Source: JBFLYH01 sp964630235 (GTDB lineage: Bacteria; Oederibacteriota; JAAXVQ01; JAUVAV01). From it: 64,000 bases of DNA. The notes beneath the pieces are model-generated. The model worked only from the letters and a program-made list of their open reading frames with translations, was not told the DNA's origin and searched no databases. The position numbers and the translations under genes were made by a program. Shown here piece by piece: positions 49,514 through 56,800 of the stretch (position 1 is its first letter; each line of letters starts with the position of its first letter). The stretch is from NCBI GenBank assembly GCA_964630235.1, contig CAZVUO010000001.1, positions 62,001 through 126,000 on the forward strand. The letters run 5' to 3'.

Positions 49514-49989
49514 ATGGCGAAACTCGAACCAACTGGCGAGCGATACTTACCGGAGATGACGGTGGCCCGGATCAGCTATGAACACTGGCACCGCCATTGT
49601 TGCGAGCCGCCATACGTGAAGAACAAGGTCGTGCTTGATATCGCTTGCGGGGAAGGGTATGGATGCCAATTGCTCGGCCGCCATACAAAAAAGGTGGTGG
49701 GGATGGACAAGGATGCCGAGGTGATCGCGCACGCCCGGGAGCGCTACTCCTCCCGCAAGTTGGATATCCAGGCTGGGACGCTGGCTGGACTTCTGCTGGA
49801 TGTGTGCGGCAGGCTCTTCGTCGAGGCGGCGGAGCTGAACGCCACCCTGCTGGACGTCGTGAAGCATCAGGCCGATAATTTAAAGCTGTGGGTGAAACCC
49901 TGCAGCAGAAAGAAGCACGGATCGCCGACCTCGGCGAGCAGGTGCGCCGGCCGGAAGCGGCCTTGCAGGTGCAGAAATCTAAGGCCTGA
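49514..49989 (+). pseudogene. frame-disrupted SAM methyltransferase remnant
   Basis: From ATG 49514 (GGAGG just upstream) the frame reads MAKLEPTGERYLPEMTVARI, then VVLDIACGEGYGCQLLGRH (SAM-binding loop) and VVGMDKDAEVIAHARERYSS. This is the start of the class I methyltransferases common in glycan clusters. After about residue 85 it loses the fold. A different frame then carries GETLQQKEARIADLGEQVRR to TGA 49989, the coiled-coil linker usual in methyltransferase-glycosyltransferase fusions. A large deletion plus at least one frameshift has destroyed the gene. Confidence 0.65.
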
Positions 49990-50011
49990 CCGTCCCGGCC
50001 TGAAAATGAAC

Positions 50012-50093
50012 TACCCCGCGATAAATCGCGGGGTATCCAATATCATGCCCTGAGCATCCTTTCATGTATCCCCGCCCTGAAGGGCGGGGTTTT
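50012..50093. repeat. pair of perfect hairpins (REP-like)
   Basis: TACCCCGCGA-TAAA-TCGCGGGGTA (50012-50035) is followed by CCCCGCCCT-GA-AGGGCGGGG-TTTT (50070-50093). Such CCCGC hairpin pairs resemble REP/IS200-type ends. No transposase is present. The second can also terminate plus-strand transcription. Confidence 0.6.
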
Positions 50094-50113
50094 AATGGGC
50101 GAAAGGGTATAAA

Positions 50114-50148
50114 ACAGCCCGGAACCCCGCCAGGAGGCTCCGGGCTGT
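50114..50148 (-). terminator. intrinsic terminator of the 50159 gene
   Basis: ACAGCCCGGA / TCCGGGCTGT, a 10-bp stem, followed on minus by TTTTATA, 10 bp past the stop. Confidence 0.8.
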
Positions 50149-50158
50149 GTTCGTCCGG

Positions 50159-51055
50159 CTATTGCGACAGCTCTTTGGTCAGCGTGGCGCGAAGGCCTGC
50201 GGCGCTCTTGGTAATCGCTTGTCCGTAGGCGTTCACCGCTTCCCGTTTGGAATCCTTCAGATAGGGATAGCCTTTTTTCAGCATGGGCGCACCCGGCCCT
50301 TCGACATATTGACCGCCACCCTGACTGAACAGGGGCGTCTCCACGGCGATCTGGCCGTTCTTGGTGATGACCACCATCTCACAGGCCACCATCGGGGTGG
50401 CAACGCCCAGGACCCCGCTGAAGATGCCGGTGCCGGACATGCCGCTCAGCCAGCCTTTTTTATAGGCGAGGTCCAGGCCGATCACGGCCACCGCGTCCAC
50501 GTTCAGGTCCTTGCACAGGGCGGCGAGCTTCTCCTGGCCTTCCACCACCGGGTCCTTGCGCCCCATGATGGTGACGCTCTGGCCGCCATGGGTCACGCTT
50601 TTGGCGGGTATGTACGGCATGCCTGGAGGGGTCACCCAGGACGCGGTCGCGGCTTTGCGCACGGCGTTCAAGAAGTCGCCCATGGCGCTGGAATCGGATT
50701 TGGTCAAAGCCTGGAATTTTTTATTGCGGATCACCTGGTCCGGCGGGATCAGGTTCCACTGCTCCACCCCGCTGAGCTCCTCGCCGAAACTTTTCAAGCC
50801 CATGGTAACCAGCTGGACTTGTTCGTCGGTTTCGATATCCTTCTCGGGAGCGGCGGCCGCCACCAGGGCTTTCAACAGGTTGACCTTGGTGCCTCCGCCT
50901 TTGGCTTCCACGTCGTGAATGTCGGTGTTGCTGTAGATGCTGACGATCGCGATCTTTTTAACATCGAGCACTGCCGGCTTCTTGATGATCGTCCCGCCGC
51001 AGCCGGTCAATCCCAGAACCATCAACACCCCTCCCATTGCCACTACTGTTCTCAT
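50159..51055 (-). CDS. predicted lipoprotein of unknown function
   Basis: 298 residues. Lipobox VLGLTGCGG (Cys19). The mature part opens VKKIAIVSIYSNTDIHDVEA and contains KDLNVDAVAVIGLDLAYKKG and PMVACEMVVITKNGQIAVETPLF, an alternating alpha/beta pattern similar to TolB-N or CsgG-like envelope lipoproteins, but no family is certain. GGAGG precedes the start region. It has its own terminator and is probably monocistronic. Confidence 0.7.
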   Translation of the reverse strand: MRTVVAMGGVLMVLGLTGCGGTIIKKPAVLDVKKIAIVSIYSNTDIHDVEAKGGGTKVNLLKALVAAAAPEKDIETDEQVQLVTMGLKSFGEELSGVEQWNLIPPDQVIRNKKFQALTKSDSSAMGDFLNAVRKAATASWVTPPGMPYIPAKSVTHGGQSVTIMGRKDPVVEGQEKLAALCKDLNVDAVAVIGLDLAYKKGWLSGMSGTGIFSGVLGVATPMVACEMVVITKNGQIAVETPLFSQGGGQYVEGPGAPMLKKGYPYLKDSKREAVNAYGQAITKSAAGLRATLTKELSQ

Positions 51056-51245
51056 GTCTCGCCTCCTGGTTTTTGAATAGCTGGATGATCGGCTATTGGC
51101 AGCCGGGGTTCAAGTTGTCATCGTTTTGAAGAAACAGTTATTGGACCCCGGTAATCCAACCAGGGATCGCGCGCCTGGGCCTTATCACGCGACCGGAATC
51201 CTTTGGAATAGATCGCTTTTCGGGCATTTGCCCGGAGCGTGTTGG

Positions 51246-52487
51246 TTAAAATTCCTTGGTGTGCTTGTAAAGGCCGTTCCAGGTGTTGACCTCGATCTGG
51301 ATCATCCGTTTGCGGGTTCCGCCCAGGCCGAAATTCCGCTCCACCTTGGCTTTTTCCGCCACGCCGAACAAGCCGTCGTGGTAGGCATCATACACGGTCC
51401 AGCGGGTTTCGTATTCATTCACGGCTTTGGTGGCCCGTGTCAAGCCGTGGCGTTTGTCGCTCTGGATCACGGTCCGGGTATTCCGCGTCGAACCCAGGCC
51501 GAAATTATATTTGGCCTGGCTGCCGACCGCGATGCCGTAGGTCCCGCCCTCATTCGCGTCGTAAAAGGTCTGAACCGACCCGTACTTATTGATATCGAGG
51601 CGGCTCTGGGGCAAACCGGTCTTTTGATCCCATTGGTACTGTATTTCCGTCTCCCGGGTTGATCCCAGTCCGTATTTGTATTTGGCGAACTGCTTGACCG
51701 GCATCTGGATCGCCGGATCAAAGCGGACGGTTTCCACCTCGCCGTAGTCGCTGGTCTCAACGCGTTTCACTGGCTTGCCGGTTCCGGGGTCATAGGTGGT
51801 CTTCTCAACGCTCTTGCGCATGGCGCCCAGCCCGGTCTTGCGCTCATACCGGCTCTCCGCGACCAGACCGTGCGGATTGTAACGATGCGTCACGGTCTGG
51901 AGCTGGCTCGTTTCCAGATTGCTCTCGAGCATGCCCTGGGCGTTGTACCGGTAGTCGGTAAACTCCTTGTGACGCCCCCACTCCACGCCAAACTTGTCAT
52001 CCTGAACAGCCTTGACCACCCGGCCGTTGGCGTCAACTGTTTCCTTCCGGGTCATCAGGCCGTTGCTGAGCTCGCGTGAAACCAAGCGCCCTTGTTTGTC
52101 ATAGGTATAAGTCGTTGTGGTCTCGCGGCCAAGCTCGGGTCCGGTCGTGCTCTTGCGCAGCGCGCGTTCCAGCCTGCCCCCTTTGCCGTATCCCTCCTCG
52201 GTGACACCGTCCGCGTCCTTGGCCGTGGCCTTCAGCAACTGGCCCTTGGCATCGTAGGCATAGGTCGTTTCGATCTTTTTAGGATACCCGTATTGATTTT
52301 CACGCAGACTGCGGACCATCCGTCCTTTCGCATCCAGATACTGGGTGGTTTTCCCCTGGCTGTCTTCAACGATTTTCGTTTTTTCGCTGGCGGCCTGGGC
52401 GGCCGGCGCGGAAGCGGCCAAAAACCCCAGCGCCACACAGCTGAGGACGGCGAAGCAAAGCGGTCTAATGAGGGTCGAGCGCGTCAT
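51246..52487 (-). CDS. secreted YD-repeat-like protein
   Basis: 413 residues. Signal peptide about 1-32 (ASAPAAQAAS). The rest is a ladder of Tyr/Asp-containing repeats: TYAYDAKGQLLKATAKDADG, TTYTYDKQGRLVSRELSNG, FTDYRYNAQGMLESNLETS, VTHRYNPHGLVAESRYERK, then longer units such as YNFGLGSTRNTRTVIQSDKR. This is the YD/RHS-type repeat, which forms beta-sheet cages in large toxins. Here no core box or C-terminal toxin is present, so it looks like a freestanding surface or periplasmic repeat protein. Function unknown. Confidence 0.75.
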   Translation of the reverse strand: MTRSTLIRPLCFAVLSCVALGFLAASAPAAQAASEKTKIVEDSQGKTTQYLDAKGRMVRSLRENQYGYPKKIETTYAYDAKGQLLKATAKDADGVTEEGYGKGGRLERALRKSTTGPELGRETTTTYTYDKQGRLVSRELSNGLMTRKETVDANGRVVKAVQDDKFGVEWGRHKEFTDYRYNAQGMLESNLETSQLQTVTHRYNPHGLVAESRYERKTGLGAMRKSVEKTTYDPGTGKPVKRVETSDYGEVETVRFDPAIQMPVKQFAKYKYGLGSTRETEIQYQWDQKTGLPQSRLDINKYGSVQTFYDANEGGTYGIAVGSQAKYNFGLGSTRNTRTVIQSDKRHGLTRATKAVNEYETRWTVYDAYHDGLFGVAEKAKVERNFGLGGTRKRMIQIEVNTWNGLYKHTKEF

Positions 52488-52584
52488 GGCGAGGCTACCT
52501 TTACGCGTATTTGGAGCCGGCCGCCGGAGGTCGCGGCCAGAATGTGTCTATTATAAACAAAACGTGCAGGGACCGGAAATAAAA

Positions 52585-52614
52585 ATGGGGGCTGGTCCTC
52601 GGACCAGCCCCCAT
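52585..52614 (-). terminator. intrinsic terminator of the GH130 gene
   Basis: ATGGGGGCTGGTCC-TC-GGACCAGCCCCCAT, a perfect 14-bp stem, followed on minus by TTTTATTT. It lies 13 bp past the stop. Confidence 0.92.
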
Positions 52615-52627
52615 CGGCAGGCGGGAT

Positions 52628-53680
52628 TTATTTCTTGGTTTTTTTGGCTTTTTTGGCCCTTTTACGGACGGGTTTCTTGGGCGCGCTGATCCGGTATTTC
52701 AGCATATACGCCATCACTTCCTGCAGGTCGGCCGTGGCCGTGCAGATCACCTTGTCCGCCCCGCCGTAGTAGACGAATATTTTCCCGTCCTTCACGATGT
52801 TCCCCACCGCGAACACCACGTCGTGCTCCACGCCCGTGATCTCGAAAGGCTCGGTGGGCTCCAGAATGAAATCCGGGGGCCGGGAAATGATCTTGGTCGG
52901 ATCGTTGAGGTCCAGCAGCATCAGGCCCTGGCGGTACACGCGCTTCTCGTCCACGCCATGGTACATGACCAGCCAGCCGTGCTTGGTCTTGATGGGCGGG
53001 GTGCTGGCGCCGATCTTGCAGCTCTGCCAGGGAAACTCCGGCTTGGCCAGGAGCCGGTCCCCGCTCCAGTGCTTTATGTCCTTGGAGAACGTGATCCATA
53101 TCCCGGGCTTGTCGGTGCCGTATTTGGGCCCCACCCAGTGCGCCGGCCGGCGGAACATTACGTACTTACCCTTGATCTTCTCGGGGAACATGACCACGTC
53201 CCGGTCATCCACGTCATCCGGGGTAATGGCCCCCAGGTTTTCGTAGGTCTTGAAATCCTTGGTGCGCATGAGCCCGGTACGGGTCAGATTCTCGGTCAGG
53301 GACTTGGGCGACCCTTCCGGAAACTCAGCGCGGTTGCCCAGCACGAACGCGGTATACGGGGTCATGCGGCAGGCATAGGTGACGTAGTAATAGCCGTCGG
53401 CCATCTTGGTGATCCGCGGGTCTTCCACGCACCCGTTGTCAAAGCCGTGAATGCCGGTGTAGTTGGGCTGTTCCGAGACGCGCCGGAACGTGAAGCCGTC
53501 GTCGCTCACAGCCAGGCCGAAATAGATGCGGTAGATGTCCGTCTCGCCGGACGCGCGGTAGAGCATGTACACCTTGCCCTTGTGCACGATCGCGCCCGGG
53601 TTGCAGACCGCGTGCCCTTCCCACTTGCTGTTGGGCTTGGGTTCCAGGATCGGGTTCTTCTCGTACTTTTTGAAGAGCAT
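52628..53680 (-). CDS. GH130-family glycosidase/phosphorylase
   Basis: 350 residues, a five-bladed beta-propeller typical of GH130 (beta-mannoside phosphorylases and hydrolases). KYEKNPILEPKPNSKWEGHAVCNPGAIV gives the N-terminal blade with the conserved N-P-G-A. Then YMLYRASGE and GCVEDPRITKMADGYYYVTY, where the Asp is in the position of the general acid, GVMYHGVDEKR-like VMYHGVDEKRVYRQGL, and VEHDVVFAVGNIVKDGKIFVYYGGADKV. There is no signal peptide, so it acts in the cytosol on mannosides or related sugars. The C-terminal tail is very basic (KKPVRKRAKKAKKTKK). Confidence 0.9.
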   Translation of the reverse strand: MLFKKYEKNPILEPKPNSKWEGHAVCNPGAIVHKGKVYMLYRASGETDIYRIYFGLAVSDDGFTFRRVSEQPNYTGIHGFDNGCVEDPRITKMADGYYYVTYACRMTPYTAFVLGNRAEFPEGSPKSLTENLTRTGLMRTKDFKTYENLGAITPDDVDDRDVVMFPEKIKGKYVMFRRPAHWVGPKYGTDKPGIWITFSKDIKHWSGDRLLAKPEFPWQSCKIGASTPPIKTKHGWLVMYHGVDEKRVYRQGLMLLDLNDPTKIISRPPDFILEPTEPFEITGVEHDVVFAVGNIVKDGKIFVYYGGADKVICTATADLQEVMAYMLKYRISAPKKPVRKRAKKAKKTKK

Positions 53681-53786
53681 GCTGGTATCCTCTCGGTGGT
53701 GGAATGGGAACTGACCGGAAAATCAAGGCAGAATGTTACCGAAAACAGGGGAAAAAGTCAAATGGGGAGTGGGTGGTGAAATCCCA

Positions 53787-53988
53787 CCCGTTCGTCATTC
53801 CGGCATGTATTTAGCCGGAATCCAGCCTCCTTATCCTGTCATTCCGAGGAGCGGAGCGACGTAGGAATCTCGACAGCTCATATGAAAATCGGGATTGCTT
53901 CGCCTCTGCCGGAGGCTCGCAATGACCTTCACTACCAATCATTAAGTGCTTGATACTGGACCCCGGCTTTCGCTGGGGTGACGAAAAA
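53787..53988. repeat. nested dispersed repeats
   Basis: The outer element starts CGTCATTCCGGCATGTATTTAGCCGGAATCCAG and ends GGACCCCGGCTTTCGCTGGGGTGACGAAAA (53957-53988). Between lies GTCATTCCGAGGAGCGGAGCGACG...GAGGCTCGCAATGAC (about 53837-53924), a complete element of the other family. No gene is seen in 53681-54126. Confidence 0.75.
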
Positions 53989-54126
53989 ACCATCTATGAT
54001 CCGCAGACACTGTCGGGTGAATACAAGTACTGTACGTCCTTTGCTAACATAGGCCGCTAAAAAACAGTTGAAATCGTTTTCTTTCCAATAGATACTTAAC
54101 ACAAATAATAATATCCGGATAAATAA

Positions 54127-55308
54127 ATGAAAAGTCGCGAAGCTTTAATTAATCATGAAGTTTTAAAATGGGCCAGAGAGAGAATGGAATTATCTATTGC
54201 CCAAGTTTCCAAAAAGGCTAAATTCCATGAACATAAAATACTAGAGTGGGAAAAAGGTGTTTCCAAGCCCTCTTTAACCCAGCTTCGAAAAATAGGCACA
54301 CTATATAAGCGCCCTATCGCTATATTTTTCCTCCCAAAACCACCAAAAGATTTTGATGCACTTCACGACTTTAGAATCCCTTTTGGTTCTAACAATGTTG
54401 AAAAATCCCCGAATTTGATTTATGCCATACGAACCGCTTATACAAAACGCGAGATTGCGCTTGACGTTGCAAAATCTTTGAACGAAAACATTTTGTCTTT
54501 TGATTTTACAGCATCGCTCGCAACCGGCCCAGAAGCCGTCTCAAAATATATGCGCTCGATTTTCAGTGACCAATTAGCTCAACCATTACGTTTCAATCGT
54601 TCCCGCGAAGCATTTAATTTTTGGAAAAAGGCAATTGAAAATCTTGGTGTTTTGGTTTTTCAATCCAATAGCCATTATCCTATTGCCTCTACTGAAATGT
54701 CCGGTTTTTCAATTAGTCAAAAAGAATTCCCGGTGATTGTTCTCAACTCGAAAGATTACCCAAAGCGAAAAATATTCACACTTTTTCACGAGTTTACCCA
54801 TTTACTATTAAAGGTTAGTGGCATTTGCAATAACCTTGATGAAACCGATGGTATTCCAACCCGCGATCGTGAAACGGAGTTTTTTTGCAATAAAGCCGCA
54901 GCTTATTTTTTAATACCCTCTGAAGATCTTTTAAAACATGAGCTTGTCATACGTAAAAACGCAACCTCAACTTGGTCTGACGAAGAAATAGTTTCGTTAG
55001 CTGATTTATTTTATGTCAGTCGTGAGGTTATGCTAAGACGGCTATTAAGTATCAACAAAATCAGCAAGCCCTTTTATGCCGAAAAACTGGCTGAATACCA
55101 AGCTTTCTACAAAGCATTAAAACGCAAAGAGCAAAAAGGATTTACCCCGCCCTATCGTTTATTGCTTAGCAGTAATGGCGAATTATATTCAAGGTTGATT
55201 ATCAACGCATTCCATAACGACATAATTAACTTGAGCGAGGCATCAGAATATATCGGCGGGAAAGTCAAACATCTTTTTCGAATCGAGCATATCCTGACCC
55301 ATGCCTAA
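54127..55308 (+). CDS. XRE-ImmA/IrrE fusion regulator/metallopeptidase
   Basis: 393 residues. The N-terminal HTH_3 domain (about 12-62) has WARERMELSIAQVSKKAKF and WEKGVSKPSLTQLRKIGTLY. A C-terminal ImmA/IrrE peptidase region carries the zinc motif LFHEFTHLLLK (HExxH) and a downstream CNKAAAYFLIPSEDL. Such fusions are antitoxin-like or phage-type regulators. The gene is markedly AT-rich compared with its neighbours and overlaps the next gene by 8 bp, forming a two-gene toxin-antitoxin-like module. It was probably acquired by transfer. Confidence 0.9.
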   Translation: MKSREALINHEVLKWARERMELSIAQVSKKAKFHEHKILEWEKGVSKPSLTQLRKIGTLYKRPIAIFFLPKPPKDFDALHDFRIPFGSNNVEKSPNLIYAIRTAYTKREIALDVAKSLNENILSFDFTASLATGPEAVSKYMRSIFSDQLAQPLRFNRSREAFNFWKKAIENLGVLVFQSNSHYPIASTEMSGFSISQKEFPVIVLNSKDYPKRKIFTLFHEFTHLLLKVSGICNNLDETDGIPTRDRETEFFCNKAAAYFLIPSEDLLKHELVIRKNATSTWSDEEIVSLADLFYVSREVMLRRLLSINKISKPFYAEKLAEYQAFYKALKRKEQKGFTPPYRLLLSSNGELYSRLIINAFHNDIINLSEASEYIGGKVKHLFRIEHILTHA

Positions 55309-55765
55309 GTTATATTGTTTTGATACGAGTTCAATTTTAGAAGGCTTAGTCAGGTATTATCCCATTGATACTTTCCCGAATCTTTGGAAAAACTTTGATG
55401 GAATGATTGAAAAGAACATAATAATTTCCAGTGAAGAAGTACTGCTCGAACTTAAAAAGAAGGATGACGATGTTTACCGTTGGGCCAAGAAACGGTCAAA
55501 CATTTTTATCCCCCTTGATAGTCCTGTCCAGGTTGAAGCATCTGAAATACTCAAGATTTTTCCGCGTTTAGTCGAAACACGAAAAAACCGAAGTGGGGCC
55601 GACCCTTTTGTTATCGGGCTTGCAAAGATTAAAAATGGCACGCTAATTACTCAAGAAAAAGGCGGTACAGTGGATAAGCCTAAAATTCCCTCTGTATGCC
55701 AGCATTATAATATTAAGACGCTTTCCTTTACGGAATTCATTGTTGAACAAAAATGGAAGTTTTGA
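55301..55765 (+). CDS. DUF4411/PIN-like protein (putative toxin)
   Basis: 154 residues. PIN-like features: YCFDTSSILEGLVRYYP (first acidic residue with T/S), IISSEEVLLELKKKDDD (second acid), RSGADPFVIGLAKIKNGTLIT (third acid) and PKIPSVCQHYNIKTLSF. These match the DUF4411 family, which pairs with XRE-ImmA proteins. It is probably a ribonuclease toxin restrained by the upstream partner. AT-rich codon use, same origin as its neighbour. No terminator is obvious before the tRNA region. Confidence 0.88.
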   Translation: MPKLYCFDTSSILEGLVRYYPIDTFPNLWKNFDGMIEKNIIISSEEVLLELKKKDDDVYRWAKKRSNIFIPLDSPVQVEASEILKIFPRLVETRKNRSGADPFVIGLAKIKNGTLITQEKGGTVDKPKIPSVCQHYNIKTLSFTEFIVEQKWKF

Positions 55766-55850
55766 TTGCATATTTTATTCACGGATATTTTTATCATCAG
55801 ATGCGAATCATCGCGAAATGGTACCAGTCGCCATAATATCTTATTAAAAT

Positions 55851-55920
55851 GACCAGCGGATCAGCAGAGCAGCAGCATAGCCTTTCCGCTCATCTGCTGT
55901 TCGGCTATTCTGCTGCTCCA
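55851..55920. repeat. octamer inverted array (copy a)
   Basis: Left units GACCAGCG GATCAGCA GAGCAGCA; right units CTGTTCGG CTATTCTG CTGCTCCA. The period is 8 and the units follow GANCAGNN / CTGNTCNN. It lies immediately downstream of the tRNA terminator. Confidence 0.75.
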
Positions 55921-55929
55921 CCAGCTAAT

Positions 55930-55959
55930 AAAAAAGCCACCTAAAAAGGTGGCTTTTTT
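55930..55959 (-). terminator. tRNA-Glu terminator
   Basis: AAAAAAGCCACC - TAAAAA - GGTGGCTTTTTT, 9 bp beyond the tRNA 3' end. It has T-runs on both strands. Confidence 0.9.
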
Positions 55960-55968
55960 ATTGAAAAC

Positions 55969-56044
55969 TGGTAGCGCTACGGGGATTTGAACCCCGGTCT
56001 GATGGCTGAGAACCACCCGTCCTAGGCCCCTAGACGATAGCGCC
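55969..56044 (-). tRNA. tRNA-Glu (anticodon CUC)
   Basis: 76 nt including an encoded CCA. Acceptor GGCGCTA pairs with TAGCGCT (first pair G-U); D arm GTC...GAC; anticodon stem GGTGG/CCATC with loop TTCTCAG, so the anticodon is CTC; T arm CGGGG-TTCAAAT-CCCCG. All arms fold. A terminator follows. Confidence 0.95.
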
Positions 56045-56092
56045 ATGTTCGCGCAGCGAACGGCTCTCCTGATCCACTGTTCGACTGCTCAT
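56045..56092. repeat. hairpin plus octamer units 5' of tRNA-Glu (copy b)
   Basis: GTTCGC-GCA-GCGAAC (56047-56061) is followed by GGCTCTC and the octamers CTGATCCA CTGTTCGA CTGCTCAT (56069-56092). The arrangement is the same as at 56273-56321. Confidence 0.7.
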
Positions 56093-56149
56093 GTTGCCAA
56101 ATAATACAAAAACCGTTCTACTGCCAGACTCTTTTTTACTGCACACATT

Positions 56150-56228
56150 GATCAGGTGAGCAGTTGAGCAGTTGACCGCAGGCTCGCTTTAATCTACTGT
56201 TCGACTGTTCAACTGCTCGCCTGCTCCG
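56150..56228. repeat. octamer inverted array (copy c)
   Basis: Left GATCAGGT GAGCAGTT GAGCAGTT GACCGCAG; spacer GCTCGCTTTAATCTA; right CTGTTCGA CTGTTCAA CTGCTCGC CTGCTCCG. Confidence 0.8.
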
Positions 56229-56251
56229 CGATTTCGCCAGGGCGAAATCGC
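56228..56251. repeat. 24-bp hairpin preceding the tRNA fragment
   Basis: GCGATTTCGCC-AG-GGCGAAATCGC, a perfect 11-bp stem directly abutting the duplicated tRNA 5' fragment. Confidence 0.85.
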
Positions 56252-56272
56252 AGGCCCCTAGACGATAGCGCC
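56252..56272. repeat. duplicated 5' end of tRNA-Glu
   Basis: 21 bp (AGGCCCCTAGACGATAGCGCC) identical to 56024-56044, the tRNA's acceptor 5' strand and D arm. The rest of the tRNA is absent, so this copy is not functional. Confidence 0.9.
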
Positions 56273-56321
56273 GTCCCGCGGGTGCGGGACAGCTCCCCTG
56301 CTCAGCTGTTCCGCTGGTCCG
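56273..56321. repeat. hairpin plus octamer units after the tRNA fragment (copy d)
   Basis: GTCCCGC-GGGT-GCGGGAC (56273-56290), then AGCTCCC and the octamers CTGCTCAG CTGTTCCG CTGGTCCG (56298-56321). Confidence 0.75.
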
Positions 56322-56395
56322 CACTTTTTTTGTCACACATTTTTCTCGTCAAACGGCTTTCTTGCTTGGCTGTTTACCGGCCCATCCCTCTTTTT

Positions 56396-56479
56396 GACCA
56401 GCTGAGCAGCGGAGCATCTGACCGCAGCAACTTTTTCTGCTGTTCCGCTGTTCCGCTGTTCTGCTGTTCCCCTGCTCAT
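56396..56479. repeat. octamer inverted array (copy e)
   Basis: Left GACCAGCT GAGCAGCG GAGCATCT GACCGCAG; spacer CAACTTTTTCTG; right CTGTTCCG CTGTTCCG CTGTTCTG CTGTTCCC CTGCTCAT. Confidence 0.85.
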
Positions 56480-56617
56480 TTTTAGTTTGAAAGCAAGCCA
56501 TAATATGAGAATTCTTCGCATCAGTCAAGTAAAACAGGAGCTTTGCTCTACCTCTGGTTTGTCATTACGCGTGACCGAAGAAATCCTCTACGGATCAAGT
56601 CGGTACTTATCAAACCC

Positions 56618-56785
56618 CCTCTCCTTCGCTCCATAAAACGATAGGGAGAGGGCGGGGGTGAGGGTCAACGATGAAGAAATTCATTGCGGGTCCCCTCACC
56701 CGCACCCTCTCCCCGCTGACGCGGGGCGAGGGAAAATATTGGGATTGCCACGTCGCTCCGCTCCTCGCAATGACTGCCAAATAAA
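56618..56785. repeat. dispersed repeats near the efflux operon 3' end
   Basis: CCCCTCTCC...GGGAGAGGGCGGGGGTGAGGG, a second CCCTCACCCGCACCCTCTCCCC part, then GGGATTGCCACGTCGCTCCGCTCCTCGCAATGAC, of the CGAAGCAATC-type family. Confidence 0.7.
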
Positions 56786-56800
56786 CCTTTTCTCGCCCAG

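Noticed and set aside
49227..49581. Two overlapping plus-strand frames of 110-116 codons
   Set aside because: Pro/Arg-rich composition, no start signals, and they merge into the start region of the methyltransferase remnant.
56252..56272. Second tRNA-Glu gene
   Set aside because: Only the first 21 nt of the tRNA are duplicated; the anticodon and T arms are absent.
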